Position numbers and translations under genes: made by a program. The notes beneath the pieces were generated by a model, which was not told the origin of the DNA, did no database searches, and worked only from the letters and a program-made list of their open reading frames with translations. Positions 8,823 to 18,903 of a stretch of 64,000 bases of DNA are shown here, in pieces; position 1 is the stretch's first letter; each line of letters begins with the position of its first letter. The DNA is from Novosphingobium pentaromativorans US6-1 (GTDB lineage: Bacteria > Pseudomonadota > Alphaproteobacteria > Sphingomonadales > Sphingomonadaceae). The DNA is taken from contig NZ_CP009291.1 in assembly GCF_000767465.1 (NCBI RefSeq), forward strand, positions 2,125,501-2,189,500, in the 5' to 3' direction.

Positions 8823-10643
8823 ATGTTGATGAATACCCATGAAGCGCGCCTCGATGCGCTGCGCAAGGAACTCAAGTCGCGCGGCCTCGATGGCTTCGTC
8901 ATCCCGATCTCCGACGAACACATGAGCGAGTACGTCGGCGCCTATGCCCAGCGCCTCGCCTGGCTGACCGGCTTCGGCGGCTCGGCCGGAACCGCAGTCG
9001 TGCTGACCGATCCCTCGCTGGAACCGGCGGCGGCCATGTTCGTGGACGGCCGCTATACCCTGCAGGTGCGCGACCAGGTCGACGGGCGCCTATACGCTTA
9101 TGAGAGCGTGCCCCAGACCAGCATCGCCAAGTGGCTGGAAACCCACGCCCCGCATGGCGCGAACATCGGCTACGACGCCTGGCTGCACGGCCAGCGCTGG
9201 GTCGATGCGGTCGACAAGGCGCTCGCGGCCAAGGGCGGCAAGGTCACTCCGGTCGAAACCAATCCGATCGATTCCATCTGGGAAGACCAGCCCGCACCAT
9301 CGCCCGCCCCTGCGCTCGTCCATCCCGACGCGTTCACCGGCCAGGCGAGCGAAGCCAAGCGCGGCGCGGTTTCCGAATGGCTCGGCGAACGCCATATCGA
9401 TGCAGCGGTGATCACCGCGCTCGATTCGATTGCCTGGCTGCTCAACATTCGCGGTACCGACGTCGAGCGCACGCCGGTGGCGCTGTCCTATGTGATCGCC
9501 CATGCCGACGGCACCGCGGACCTGTTCATCGCCGAGGAGAAGGTGACGCCCGAGCTGCGCCAGCACCTTGGCAACGCCGTGCGCATCCGGCCGCGCGACC
9601 GGTTCGTCGCGGGGCTGGAAAGCCTGTCCGGCAAGCGCGTCGCCGTCGACCCCGAGCGCGCCGTCAGCGCAATCTTCGAGACGCTGCGCCTCGGCGGCGC
9701 CGAAGTGGTCGAGGAACGCGATCCCACCGTCCTGCCCAAGGCGATAAAGAACCCGGTCGAACAGCAGGGCCACCGCGACGCTCAGGCCCGCGACGGCGCC
9801 GCCGTATCGCAGTTCCTGCACTGGCTATCGCTCGAAGCCCCCAAGGGCACGGTCAGCGAAATGACGGCGGCCGACCGGTTGCAGGCCTTCCGCCAGTCCT
9901 GCGGCGACTTGCGCGACCTATCGTTCGACACGATTTCCGGGGCCGGCCCCAACGGCGCAGTGGTGCATTACCGCGTCTCGGAAGAGACCAACCGTACGCT
10001 CGAGCCGAATAGCGTCTATCTCGTCGATTCCGGCGGCCAGTACCCGGACGGCACGACCGACATTACCCGCACCGTCTGGGTCGGCCCCGGCGAGCCCCCG
10101 GCAGAGGTCAAGGACCGCTTCACCCGCGTCCTCAAGGGCCACATCGCGCTGGCCCGCGCGGTTTTCCCGCAAGGCACCGCCGGAAGCCAGCTCGACGTGC
10201 TGGCGCGCCAGTTCCTCTGGACCGCCGGGCTCGACTATGCCCACGGCACCGGCCACGGCGTCGGCTCGTTCCTCTCGGTCCACGAAGGGCCGCAGCGCAT
10301 CGCCAAGTCGGCGGGAGGCCAGGGCGGAACCGACCAGTCGCTGATGCCCGGCATGATCATATCGAACGAGCCGGGCTACTACAAGACCGGCGAATATGGC
10401 ATCCGCATCGAGAACCTCGTGCTGGTCGAACCGCGCGCAATCGACGGCGCGGAAGGCCAATTCTACGGCTTCGAGACGCTCACCCTGGTCCCGATCGAGC
10501 GCCGCCTGGTCGATAGGGCCCTTTTCACACGCGACGACGTGGCCTGGTGGAACGCCTACCATGCCCGCGTTCTCGAAGTGGTCGGGCCGCAGCTTGAAGG
10601 CAGCGCCAAGGCCTGGCTCGAAGAACAATGCGCGCCGCTTTGA
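8823..10643 (+). CDS. pepP: Aminopeptidase P family protein (M24, Xaa-Pro)
   Basis: This 606-residue metallopeptidase removes an N-terminal residue preceding proline. It has two N-terminal creatinase-like domains (about 1-310), a pita-bread M24 catalytic domain (about 320-530) and the extra C-terminal domain of the long, eukaryote-like form. Metal ligands appear in YLVDSGGQYPDGTTDITRT, HGTGHGVGSFLSVHEGP and ISNEPGYY. The start at 8823 (MLMNTHEARLDALRKEL) fits the family; the frame stays open far upstream only because it runs antisense to ptrB. An alternative ATG at 8829 would shorten it by two residues. Confidence 0.95.
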   Translation: MLMNTHEARLDALRKELKSRGLDGFVIPISDEHMSEYVGAYAQRLAWLTGFGGSAGTAVVLTDPSLEPAAAMFVDGRYTLQVRDQVDGRLYAYESVPQTSIAKWLETHAPHGANIGYDAWLHGQRWVDAVDKALAAKGGKVTPVETNPIDSIWEDQPAPSPAPALVHPDAFTGQASEAKRGAVSEWLGERHIDAAVITALDSIAWLLNIRGTDVERTPVALSYVIAHADGTADLFIAEEKVTPELRQHLGNAVRIRPRDRFVAGLESLSGKRVAVDPERAVSAIFETLRLGGAEVVEERDPTVLPKAIKNPVEQQGHRDAQARDGAAVSQFLHWLSLEAPKGTVSEMTAADRLQAFRQSCGDLRDLSFDTISGAGPNGAVVHYRVSEETNRTLEPNSVYLVDSGGQYPDGTTDITRTVWVGPGEPPAEVKDRFTRVLKGHIALARAVFPQGTAGSQLDVLARQFLWTAGLDYAHGTGHGVGSFLSVHEGPQRIAKSAGGQGGTDQSLMPGMIISNEPGYYKTGEYGIRIENLVLVEPRAIDGAEGQFYGFETLTLVPIERRLVDRALFTRDDVAWWNAYHARVLEVVGPQLEGSAKAWLEEQCAPL

Positions 10644-10735
10644 GGATTTGACGGCTTGCCATGGCGGCGGCCGCTTGCTTCACTCCCCCGGTCCTGCAAC
10701 CCACCCCAAGGAAGGCAGGGCCGGGAGAATGACCG

Positions 10736-11134
10736 ATGTCTCAAGCGCATGACCTGCGCACCAACCCGATCCATCTCGGGCTCGGTGCCCGGGCACAAGC
10801 CCAACCCGTCTTTACCGGCCTCGAATGGTACGAGGCCTATGCAGCGCGCACCCATGCGGACGGCGCCGAGGGGCGGCTGGTCGCCCTTAGCGATTTCACC
10901 GGCGACTGGACTTCGTGGGAGGTCCACCCCGAAGGCGACGAAGTCGTCGTGTGCACGGCCGGTGAAATGACCCTGATCCAGGAGCGCGAGGACGGCTCGA
11001 CCAGCGCACAGGTTCTTGCCGCTGGCGAATATGCGATCAATCCCGCCGGCACCTGGCACACCGCCGACATTGCCGAGGCCGCAACCGCGCTGTTCATCAC
11101 CTGCGGTCTCGGCACCCTCCACCGGCCCCGCTGA
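10736..11134 (+). CDS. Cupin domain-containing protein
   Basis: This 132-residue cytoplasmic protein has a single cupin beta-barrel (about 40-120). The metal-binding motifs are recognisable but imperfect: WEVHPEGDEVVVCTAGEM gives His and Glu ligands, and INPAGTWHTADI gives the last His. The natural substrate is unknown; related proteins range from sugar-binding to dioxygenase-like. It lies 92 bases after pepP in the same direction and could be cotranscribed. A GGGAGAA element sits about 8 bases before the ATG. Confidence 0.82.
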   Translation: MSQAHDLRTNPIHLGLGARAQAQPVFTGLEWYEAYAARTHADGAEGRLVALSDFTGDWTSWEVHPEGDEVVVCTAGEMTLIQEREDGSTSAQVLAAGEYAINPAGTWHTADIAEAATALFITCGLGTLHRPR

Positions 11135-11325
11135 AATCTTGCCTGGCTATGAATGGGCAAGGCGAACTGAGACAATTGGCGACAATAATGGCCTGTCCCG
11201 GCATAACTGCGCGACAAGCCCTATCTAGAAGGAACACAAGAAAGTCGCGGGGCACGATCTTCCCCCTCCCTTCCCCCCGCCCCGTGACTTTCGCCCCATT
11301 TTCGGGAGCAGCGAGGAGAAAATTG

Positions 11326-11955
11326 ATGACCAGGTTCGGAAAAGTGTCGCTTGCGATATCCGCCGCCACACTCGCCATCGGCGGCGTTGCCTATGCGCAG
11401 ATGCCCCAAGGCGATCCCATGATGGACACCGACGGTGACGGCACCGTAACCCGGTCCGAGTCGCAGGCCATGGCGGCCGCGATGTTCGCCCGCATGGACG
11501 TCAACAAGGATGGCAAGCTCGACCGGACCGATCGCGAGGAGCGCCGCACCGAAATGAAGAACCGCATGTTCGAGATGCTGGATGCCAACAAGGACGGCAG
11601 CATCTCGAAGCAGGAATTCATGGATGCCAGGCACCCCGGCCATGACGGCATGCGCGGCCCCGGTGGCCCGGGCATGGACGATGCAGGCATGGATGGAATG
11701 GACGGCCATCACGGCAAGCGCGGCGACAAGCGTGGCTGGCACCGCGGCGGCATGGCGATGATGAAGATGGCCGACACCGATAACGACGGCGCGATCTCGC
11801 AGGCCGAGTTCGAGGCCGCAGCCGCCAGGCACTTCGACATGATGGACGCCAACAAGGACGGCACTGTCACCAAGGAAGAACGCAAGGCTGCGCGTGACAA
11901 GATGAAGGCGCAATGGCAGGCGAAGAAGGCGCAGAAGACGAGCGCCGCCAACTGA
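11326..11955 (+). CDS. Secreted EF-hand calcium-binding protein
   Basis: The 209-residue protein starts with a signal peptide (LAISAATLAIGGVAYAQ) and should be periplasmic or outside the cell. It has five EF-hand loops: DTDGDGTVTRSE, DVNKDGKLDRTD, DANKDGSISKQE, DTDNDGAISQAE and DANKDGTVTKEE. Between loops three and four is a Gly-, Met- and His-rich stretch (about residues 105-145), suggesting transition-metal contact as well. I chose the ATG at 11326 because GAGGAGA precedes it and it gives a proper signal peptide; the frame is open further upstream without homology. Only 26 bases separate it from the response regulator gene, so it is probably cotranscribed with a two-component system. Confidence 0.9.
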   Translation: MTRFGKVSLAISAATLAIGGVAYAQMPQGDPMMDTDGDGTVTRSESQAMAAAMFARMDVNKDGKLDRTDREERRTEMKNRMFEMLDANKDGSISKQEFMDARHPGHDGMRGPGGPGMDDAGMDGMDGHHGKRGDKRGWHRGGMAMMKMADTDNDGAISQAEFEAAAARHFDMMDANKDGTVTKEERKAARDKMKAQWQAKKAQKTSAAN

Positions 11956-11981
11956 ACTGACGGCGCGGAAGAAGGATTGCA

Positions 11982-12716
11982 ATGAACGATACCGCGCCAC
12001 CCAGGCTGCTTCTCGTCGACGACGAGGCAGCCCTGCGAGAGCCCCTGGCCGAGTACCTCTCGCGCCAGGGCTTCGCGGTGAGCCAGGCGGTCAGCGCCGC
12101 AGAAGCGCGCAGCCGCCTGCGTGAGGAAAAGCCCGAGCTGGTCCTGCTGGACATCATGATGCCGGGAGAAGACGGCCTCTCACTGTGCCGCCACCTCGTC
12201 GAATCGCAGGATCTGCCGGTCATCTTCCTGACCGCGCGCGGCGAAGCGACCGACCGCATCGTCGGGCTGGAGATCGGCGCCGACGACTATGTCGTGAAGC
12301 CCTTCGAGCCCCGCGAACTGGTAGCGCGCATTCGCAGCGTCCTTCGCCGTTCCTCGCGCGTGCCTGCGGCCCCGGATGATAACGAAGCGCTCGTCTTCGA
12401 GGGCTGGCACCTCGATCCGCTCAAGCGCCGCCTGACCGATCCCGAAGGCGCCGTCGTGGCGATCTCCTCGGTCGAGTTCCGCCTCCTGATGGCCTTCCTC
12501 GAGCATCCGCGCCAGGTCCTCAACCGCGATCGCCTGCTCGACATGGTGCAGGGCCGCGAGGCGCACCTGTTCGACCGCGCGGTGGACAACCAGGTCAGCC
12601 GCCTGCGCCGCAAGATCGAGGTCGACAGCCGCAATCCGCAAATGATCCAGACGGTCTGGGGCGGTGGCTACATGCTTGCCACCGACGTCAAGCGCGTACC
12701 GCTCGACCCTCAATGA
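11982..12716 (+). CDS. OmpR-family response regulator
   Basis: This 244-residue DNA-binding regulator has a receiver domain (residues about 8-120; acidic pocket DDE, phospho-acceptor Asp in LLDIMMPGEDG, conserved Thr in FLTARG and Lys in VVKPFEPREL). A winged-helix output domain follows (about 140-240; RRKIEVD and GGGYML near its end). Its stop overlaps the start of the sensor kinase gene by four bases (ATGA), so the two are translated together. The preceding gene encodes an EF-hand protein. Target genes cannot be read from the sequence. Confidence 0.95.
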   Translation: MNDTAPPRLLLVDDEAALREPLAEYLSRQGFAVSQAVSAAEARSRLREEKPELVLLDIMMPGEDGLSLCRHLVESQDLPVIFLTARGEATDRIVGLEIGADDYVVKPFEPRELVARIRSVLRRSSRVPAAPDDNEALVFEGWHLDPLKRRLTDPEGAVVAISSVEFRLLMAFLEHPRQVLNRDRLLDMVQGREAHLFDRAVDNQVSRLRRKIEVDSRNPQMIQTVWGGGYMLATDVKRVPLDPQ

Positions 12717-14137
12717 AGTTCCTCCAGCCCCGAAGCCTGATGGGCCAGATGCTGCTGGCCGTCGCCGTAGCCCTGCTGCTCGTCCAGGGCCTTGGTGCCG
12801 TGCTCGTCTATCGTGCCCAGCGCGAAGGCTACGAGACCGGCATGCTCAACGCCGCCGCCTTCCGCCTCATCGCCGAAACCCGCGGCCCGCAATGGGTCGC
12901 CCGCAAATTGCGAAAGCAGGACGATGCGCCCTTCGCCGGCCCTGCGCCGCGCGGCTTTCCCCTCGAGTTCTCGACCCGGCTGCCTATCGGCGCAGGCGAG
13001 GTTCGCGACGAGCGCGCGCAGAGCCGCCTGAGCGACATCCTGCGTGATCAGGACTTTCCCGATTCCGACGTCATCGTCGTCCACCGCGCGGTCGGAGAGG
13101 ACCCGGTCGCGCGGCTTGGCATGGTGATGCGTGGCCGCGCGCATCACCTGGAGCCGGAAGAAATCGCCGAGTCCATGGACGACCACCTGCTGGTCGTCGC
13201 GGTCAGGCCCAAGCAGCGCGACAACTGGATGATCGCAAGGGTGCGCACGCCTCGCGCCATGAACATCCTGCTCATGCCGATCGTTCTGCAGACCCTGTTC
13301 ATCTACGTGGTGCTGGTCGGTGCCGTGGCGCTGATCCTGCGCCGGATCACCCGCCCGCTGGCGGCCCTTACCAACCGGGTCGAGCGCTTTTCCATGACCC
13401 AGGACGCCGATGGCCAGTTGGAGCCGTCGGGCCCCGAGGACATGCGCAGGCTGATCGTCGCCCACAACGCCATGGAAGCGCGCATTGCCGCCATGCTCGA
13501 TGAAAAGGACGTCATGCTCGGCGCCATCGGGCACGACCTCAAGACCCCGCTGGCCGCCCTGCGCGTCCGCATCGAATCGGTGCAGGACGAAGCCGAACGC
13601 TCCCGCATGGCGATGACCATCGAGGATATCGTGCGCACGCTGGACGATATCCTCTCGCTCGCCCGCGTCGGCAGGCCCAGCGATCCGCGCGAACGCACCG
13701 AACTTTCCGCACTGGTCGCCTCGGTGGTCGAGGAATACGAAGACCTCGGCAACCCGGTCGAACTGGGCGACAGCGAGCGGATTGTCCTGGAACTGCGCCC
13801 CACGTGGCTGCGCCGCGCCATGCGCAACCTGATCGACAATGCCCTGCGCTACGGAAAGAACGCGAATGTCTCGCTCAAGCGCGAAGGGAATCTCGCCGTC
13901 ATCCGGATCGAGGACGTGGGGCCGGGCATTCCCGAAGACACCATCGATGCGATGATGGACCCGTTCACGCGCGGCGATCCCTCACGCAATTCGCTGACCG
14001 GCGGCGCCGGCCTGGGCCTCGCGCTGGCCCGCGCCGTCGCCGAGCAGCATGGCGGCGCCCTCAGCCTGTCCAACCGCCACGCGGCCGACGGCCAGGTCGA
14101 AGGCCTGACCGCTCGAATCGCCATTCCCATCGGCTGA
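12713..14137 (+). CDS. Sensor histidine kinase (HAMP, HisKA, HATPase)
   Basis: This 474-residue inner-membrane kinase is the partner of the overlapping response regulator. A first transmembrane helix (about 10-30) and a second (about 182-205) bracket a periplasmic sensor region of about 150 residues with no domain I recognise. A HAMP domain follows, then the phospho-acceptor helix with GAIGHDLKTPLAALRVRIE, and the ATPase domain with the N box NLIDNALRYGK and the G1/G2 motifs DVGPGIPEDT and GGAGLGLALARAV. Its architecture resembles EnvZ/RstB. The proximity of a secreted EF-hand protein makes calcium or another cation a candidate signal. Confidence 0.94.
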   Translation: MKFLQPRSLMGQMLLAVAVALLLVQGLGAVLVYRAQREGYETGMLNAAAFRLIAETRGPQWVARKLRKQDDAPFAGPAPRGFPLEFSTRLPIGAGEVRDERAQSRLSDILRDQDFPDSDVIVVHRAVGEDPVARLGMVMRGRAHHLEPEEIAESMDDHLLVVAVRPKQRDNWMIARVRTPRAMNILLMPIVLQTLFIYVVLVGAVALILRRITRPLAALTNRVERFSMTQDADGQLEPSGPEDMRRLIVAHNAMEARIAAMLDEKDVMLGAIGHDLKTPLAALRVRIESVQDEAERSRMAMTIEDIVRTLDDILSLARVGRPSDPRERTELSALVASVVEEYEDLGNPVELGDSERIVLELRPTWLRRAMRNLIDNALRYGKNANVSLKREGNLAVIRIEDVGPGIPEDTIDAMMDPFTRGDPSRNSLTGGAGLGLALARAVAEQHGGALSLSNRHAADGQVEGLTARIAIPIG

Positions 14138-14180
14138 GCGCCGGAACGGTGCGGAACAACCGCCCCCTCCCCACGCCGCG

Positions 14181-15779
14181 CTAGCGCATCAGGCCACCGA
14201 TCAGGTTGCGCGCAAAGCGTCCGATGCCCGGGATGCCGATGGCTTTCTCGATCGTGCTTCCGATCGTGCCCGCAGCCGCGCTGGCGGCGGACGCCTTGGG
14301 GTTGGCGCGGCTCTTCTTGCCCTGCAGGGTCTGGGCGAGGATCGATCCGGCGCTGGCGGCGGCCGCACCGGCAGCGGCCTTGGCGACCTTGCCGCCCAGA
14401 CCGTCCCACAGGCTCGGGCTGCGCCTTTCGCGCTTGCGCACTTCAGCTTCGCCCTGCTCGGCCACTTCCTCGGCCGTGGCCGCGGCATCGGCGGCTTTTG
14501 CGGCGAGCACTTCTTCGGCGCTCTCACGATCCACGCGGGTATCGTACTTGCCCTCGCACGGGCTGATCGACTGGATGATTGCCCGCTCCTTCTCCGACAC
14601 CGGACCCAGCCGCGAGCGGGGCGGAGCGATGAGCGTACGCTGGACGACGGTAGGCGCGCCTTCCTCGTCGAGCGTCGAGACCAGCGCTTCACCGACCTTG
14701 AGTTCGGTAATCGCAGCCTCGACGTCCAGTTCGGGATTGATCCGGAAAGTCTCGGCAGCCGCCTTGATCGCCTTCTTGTCCCGCGGGGTGAAGGCCCGCA
14801 GCGCGTGCTGGACGCGGTTGCCCAGCTGGCCGGCGATATCCTCGGGAATGTCGATCGGGTTCTGCGTCACGAAATAGACGCCCACGCCCTTCGAGCGGAT
14901 CAGGCGCACGACCTGCTCGACGGTATCCTGCAGGGCCTTGGGGGCATCGTCGAACAGCAGGTGCGCCTCGTCGAAGAAGAAGACCAGCTTGGGTTTCTCC
15001 GGATCGCCGACTTCGGGCATCGCCTCGAACAGTTCGGACAGCAGCCAGAGCAGGAACGTCGCGTAGAGCTTTGGGCTGCGCATGAGCCGGTCGGCGGCCA
15101 GCACGTTGATGTAGCCGCGGCCCTGATCGTCGCAGCGGATGAAGTCCTGGATCTCCAGCGCCGGTTCGCCGAAGAACTGCGCCGCCCCCTGGCTGTCCAG
15201 CGCCAGCAGCTGGCGTTGGATCGCGCCGACGCTGGCCCTGGTCACATTGCCGTACTTCGCCGAGAGGTCCGCCGCGTTCTCGGCCGTATAGGCCAGCATC
15301 GACTGCAGGTCCTCAAGGTCGAGCAGCAGCAGCCCCTGTTCGTCGGCATAGCGAAAGACGATGTTGAGCACGCCTTCCTGCGTATCGTTGAGATCCATCA
15401 GCCGCGCGAGCAGCAAGGGCCCCATTTCGGAAATCGTGGTGCGGACCGGATGGCCCTGCTCGCCGTAGATGTCCCAGAAAACCGCCGGATTGTCGGAATA
15501 GGCATAGTCGGCAAGACCGATTTCCTTCGCCCGGCTCTCCAGCTTGTCGGCATGCTTGAAGGTCGGACTGCCGGGCATCGAAATTCCCGAAAGGTCGCCT
15601 TTCACGTCGGCCATGAACACCGGCACGCCTTGCGCGGAAAACTGCTCGGCAATGGTCTGGAGCGTCACCGTCTTGCCGGTGCCCGTCGCGCCGGCGATCA
15701 GCCCATGGCGATTGGCACGGCCCAGCCGCAGCGCCTGTCGGTTTCCATCGGCGCCAAGCCCCAGAAAGATATCGCTCAT
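14181..15779 (-). CDS. HerA/YjgR-type ATPase (DUF853 helicase-like)
   Basis: This 532-residue cytoplasmic ATPase belongs to the HerA-FtsK superfamily, known as DUF853 or YjgR in other bacteria. The Walker A motif [12 protein letters not shown] is near residue 30, and Walker B is [16 protein letters not shown] near 265. An Ala- and Arg-rich tail of about 100 residues after residue 420 is low in complexity. HerA proteins normally work with the NurA nuclease in DNA-end processing, but no NurA partner is present, and the cellular job of YjgR proteins is not established. It is convergent with the kinase gene and divergent from pabBC. Confidence 0.92.
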   Translation of the reverse strand: MSDIFLGLGADGNRQALRLGRANRHGLIAGATGTGKTVTLQTIAEQFSAQGVPVFMADVKGDLSGISMPGSPTFKHADKLESRAKEIGLADYAYSDNPAVFWDIYGEQGHPVRTTISEMGPLLLARLMDLNDTQEGVLNIVFRYADEQGLLLLDLEDLQSMLAYTAENAADLSAKYGNVTRASVGAIQRQLLALDSQGAAQFFGEPALEIQDFIRCDDQGRGYINVLAADRLMRSPKLYATFLLWLLSELFEAMPEVGDPEKPKLVFFFDEAHLLFDDAPKALQDTVEQVVRLIRSKGVGVYFVTQNPIDIPEDIAGQLGNRVQHALRAFTPRDKKAIKAAAETFRINPELDVEAAITELKVGEALVSTLDEEGAPTVVQRTLIAPPRSRLGPVSEKERAIIQSISPCEGKYDTRVDRESAEEVLAAKAADAAATAEEVAEQGEAEVRKRERRSPSLWDGLGGKVAKAAAGAAAASAGSILAQTLQGKKSRANPKASAASAAAGTIGSTIEKAIGIPGIGRFARNLIGGLMR

Positions 15780-15903
15780 TGCCGGTCCCGGGCTCCCTTG
15801 TTTCGCCAGTCTTGTCCCAGTGATAAGGCTGCATTTCCCTGAGTGCGAGAGGGTTTTTGCCAGCCGGCGATTGCGCGGCTAAAGGCGGGGCGAAACACGC
15901 ACC

Positions 15904-17724
15904 ATGACCAGTCCATTCGTCCTTCTCGATGACGCCCGCACCCTGGGCGCAGCCGGAGCCCGGCTCTACCGCGAACCGCTCGCAATCGTCGAGGCGCGGC
16001 GGGCGCAAGACGTTGCGCCGGCGCTGGAACGCCTGGAAGCCCTGCAGCGCGAAGGCCGCCACCTGGCCGGATACATGGCCTACGAGGCCGGCCTTGCGCT
16101 GGAGCCGCGGCTGGCCGGGCTGCTTGCCGAGCGCACCGGCGCTGTCGGCCCGCTCGTGTGGTTCGGCGTCTTCGCGGGCTACGAGACCATCCCGGCTGCC
16201 GACGTGCCGACCTGGCTGGCCTCCTGCGCGCCCGACGATGCCGCGGCGATCGGCCCACTCGACCCGCAAGTCCCGATCGGGGACTACGAGCACGCCTTCG
16301 ACACGCTGCACCGCGCGATCGGCGACGGCGACATCTATCAGGCCAACCTGACGATGCCTTTGGAAGGGCCATGGCGGGGCGATCCCTTCGCGCTCTACGC
16401 AGCCATCCGACCCGCCGCCGGCGCCGGCTACGGCGGGCTGATCCATGACGGCAGCCACTGGATCCTGAGCTTCTCGCCCGAACTGTTCTTCTCGCTCAAG
16501 GACCGGTCGGTGCGGGTCAAGCCGATGAAGGGCACGCGCCCGCGCGGACGCGACGAGGCTGAGGACGAGCGCCTGCGCGAGGAACTGGCGGCTTCCGACA
16601 AGGATCGCGCCGAGAACCTGATGATCCTCGATCTCATGCGCAACGACCTTTCGCGCGTGGCCGAAGCGGGGTCTGTCCGGGTCGAGGATCCCTTCACGAT
16701 CGAGACTTACCCGACCGTCCACCAGATGGTGTCCTCGGTCGGCGCGACGCTTGCCCCGGGCAAGGGCGCGGTGGACGTGCTGCGCGCGCTGTTTCCCTGC
16801 GGCTCGATCACCGGTGCGCCCAAGATCCGGGCAATGGAACTGATCGCGCAGGTCGAACGCCACTTACGGGGGCCCTATTGCGGCTCTATCGGGCGGATCG
16901 AACCCTCTGGCGATGCCGCGTTTAATGTGGCAATCCGCACCTTGCGGCTCACTCCCGGCGAGAATGGCGGGGGCAAAGCGGTGCTAGGGGTCGGATCGGC
17001 CATCGTTGCCGATTCGCAAGCGCTTCCCGAATGGCGGGAATGCCTGATCAAAGGGGGTTTCGTGAGAGAGTCGGAAGCGCGTCATACGGGTGGCACGGCC
17101 TCGCCCGCGAGCTTCGATCTGATCGAGACCATGCGCTTTACGCCGGAAGACGGCATTCCGCTGCTCGAACTGCATCTGGAACGGATCAAGGCCAGCGCCG
17201 CCGCGCTCGGTTTCACTTTCGATCGCCACGCCGTGCGCAATGCGATCCAGGCGCTGTGCTTCGATGCCGAAGGCCCTGCCAAGCTGCGCCTCGTCGCCGC
17301 GCGCAGCGGGGCCTACGCGCTCGAACTGGCGGACGTGACCGAAAGCCTGCCCGAACCGGCGACGGTTGCGGTGCTGCGCATGCCGGTCGACAGCGGCGAC
17401 TGGCGCCTGCGTCACAAGACCAGCGACCGCGGCTTCTACGAGGCTGGCCTCGTCGCGGCAAAAGAAGCCGGGGCGCACGAAGCGATCTTCCTGCGCGACG
17501 ACGGTCTCGTCACCGAAGGCTGCTTTACCAACCTGTTCGTCGAACGCGACGGCAAGCTGCTTACCCCTCCTGCCGATCTCGGCCTGCTGCCCGGCGTCCT
17601 GCGCCGCTCGCTGCTCGACGAGGGCCGCGCCGCCGAAGCCGCGCTGACGCTCGACGATCTTGCCGGCGGGTTCTTCATCGGCAACGCCCTGCGCGGCCTC
17701 GTTCCGGCCAGACTGCTCACCTGA
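15904..17724 (+). CDS. pabB: Fused aminodeoxychorismate synthase component I and aminodeoxychorismate lyase
   Basis: This 606-residue fusion makes p-aminobenzoate for folate. The N-terminal part (about 1-385) is PabB, with GDIYQANLTMPLEG, KPMKGTRPRGRDEAEDE (the PIKGT-type lysine) and FPCGSITGAPKIRAMELI. The C-terminal part (about 400-606) is the PLP-dependent PabC lyase, with RHKTSDRGFYEAG (PLP lysine) and EGCFTNLFVERDGKL. Such PabBC fusions are common in alphaproteobacteria. The glutaminase PabA is not nearby. The stop overlaps the start of the next aminotransferase gene by one base. ATG at 15904 fits the PabB N-terminus. Confidence 0.95.
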   Translation: MTSPFVLLDDARTLGAAGARLYREPLAIVEARRAQDVAPALERLEALQREGRHLAGYMAYEAGLALEPRLAGLLAERTGAVGPLVWFGVFAGYETIPAADVPTWLASCAPDDAAAIGPLDPQVPIGDYEHAFDTLHRAIGDGDIYQANLTMPLEGPWRGDPFALYAAIRPAAGAGYGGLIHDGSHWILSFSPELFFSLKDRSVRVKPMKGTRPRGRDEAEDERLREELAASDKDRAENLMILDLMRNDLSRVAEAGSVRVEDPFTIETYPTVHQMVSSVGATLAPGKGAVDVLRALFPCGSITGAPKIRAMELIAQVERHLRGPYCGSIGRIEPSGDAAFNVAIRTLRLTPGENGGGKAVLGVGSAIVADSQALPEWRECLIKGGFVRESEARHTGGTASPASFDLIETMRFTPEDGIPLLELHLERIKASAAALGFTFDRHAVRNAIQALCFDAEGPAKLRLVAARSGAYALELADVTESLPEPATVAVLRMPVDSGDWRLRHKTSDRGFYEAGLVAAKEAGAHEAIFLRDDGLVTEGCFTNLFVERDGKLLTPPADLGLLPGVLRRSLLDEGRAAEAALTLDDLAGGFFIGNALRGLVPARLLT

Positions 17725-18890
17725 TGCACACGTCCCATGCCCTCTCCCGCATCGCCCCGTCCCAGACGACGGCGATGACAGACCGCGCCATCCAGCTTCG
17801 CGAACAAGGCGTCGACATCATCTCGCTGTCGGTTGGCGAACCCGATTTCGCCACCCCGCCCCACGTGATCGAGGCCGCCAAGGCCGCGCTCGACGCAGGC
17901 GACACCAAGTATACCGCGGTCGGCGGCACTTCGCGGCTCAAGCAGGCCGCCGCGCTGCACTTCGCGCGCGACCTCGGCATTGAAGTCTCCGCCTCGCAGA
18001 TCACGGTCAGCGCAGGGGGCAAGCAGGCGATCTTCCACGCCCTGCTCGCCACGATCAGCGAGGGCGAGGAAGTGATCGTACCCTGCCCCTGGTGGGTCAG
18101 CTATCCGGAGATCATCCGCTTCGCTGGCGGCAGCGTCGTGCCGCTGATGACCTCGGCGCGTGACAACTTCCGCTTTACCGCTGCCGACCTCGAAGCGCAG
18201 ATCGGGCCGCGCACGCAATGGCTGCTGCTCAACAGCCCGGGCAATCCGACCGGCGCCTACTACCCGGCCGACATGCTGCGCAGCATCGGCGAAGTCCTGC
18301 GCCGCCATCCGCGCATCATGGTCCTCTCGGACGACATCTACGCGCCGATCAACTACACCGGTGAGCCGCACGCGACCCTGGCGAACCTGTGCCCGGACCT
18401 TGCCGACCGCATCCTGACCATCTCGGGCGTATCCAAGAGCCATGCGATGACCGGCTTTCGCATCGGCGTGGCCGCCGGGCCGGAATGGCTGATCAGGGCC
18501 ATGGAAAAGCTGCAGTCGCATTCATCGGGCAATCCCTGTTCGATCAGCCAGGCGGCTGCCGTGGCCGCCTTCGAAGGCCCGCAGGATTTCCTGGCCGAGT
18601 GGTGCGAGCGCTTCCGCGCGCGCCGCGACATGGTGGTCTCGGCGATCAACGCCATTCCCGGTCTCTCGACCCCGACGCCCGACGGCGCCTTCTACTGCAT
18701 GGTCGATGCCGCCCCGCTGATGCAGCGTTTCGGCGACGATACCGGCCTTGCGCTCCACCTTCTCGAAAACGGCGTCGCGATCGTTCCGGCATCGGGTTTC
18801 GGCGGCCGCAACGGCTTCCGAATCAGCTTCGCCGCCGACGAGGCCAAACTTACCGAGGCATTGCGCCGCATTGCGAAGGCCCTTGCCTGA
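17724..18890 (+). CDS. Class I/II pyridoxal-phosphate aminotransferase (aspartate aminotransferase type)
   Basis: This 388-residue enzyme transfers amino groups between amino acids and 2-oxo acids. Visible motifs are SVGEPDFATPPHV, the substrate/PLP motif NSPGNPTGAYY, LSDDIYAPINY and the PLP lysine in ISGVSKSHAMTGFRIG, all typical of subgroup I-gamma aspartate aminotransferases. The ATG at 17724 overlaps the pabBC stop (TGATG). The frame is open farther upstream, but that region encodes pabBC in another frame. Substrate preference (aspartate, alanine or aromatic) cannot be fixed from the sequence. Confidence 0.92.
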   Translation: MHTSHALSRIAPSQTTAMTDRAIQLREQGVDIISLSVGEPDFATPPHVIEAAKAALDAGDTKYTAVGGTSRLKQAAALHFARDLGIEVSASQITVSAGGKQAIFHALLATISEGEEVIVPCPWWVSYPEIIRFAGGSVVPLMTSARDNFRFTAADLEAQIGPRTQWLLLNSPGNPTGAYYPADMLRSIGEVLRRHPRIMVLSDDIYAPINYTGEPHATLANLCPDLADRILTISGVSKSHAMTGFRIGVAAGPEWLIRAMEKLQSHSSGNPCSISQAAAVAAFEGPQDFLAEWCERFRARRDMVVSAINAIPGLSTPTPDGAFYCMVDAAPLMQRFGDDTGLALHLLENGVAIVPASGFGGRNGFRISFAADEAKLTEALRRIAKALA

Positions 18891-18903
18891 TGAAAGTCAC
18901 TTG

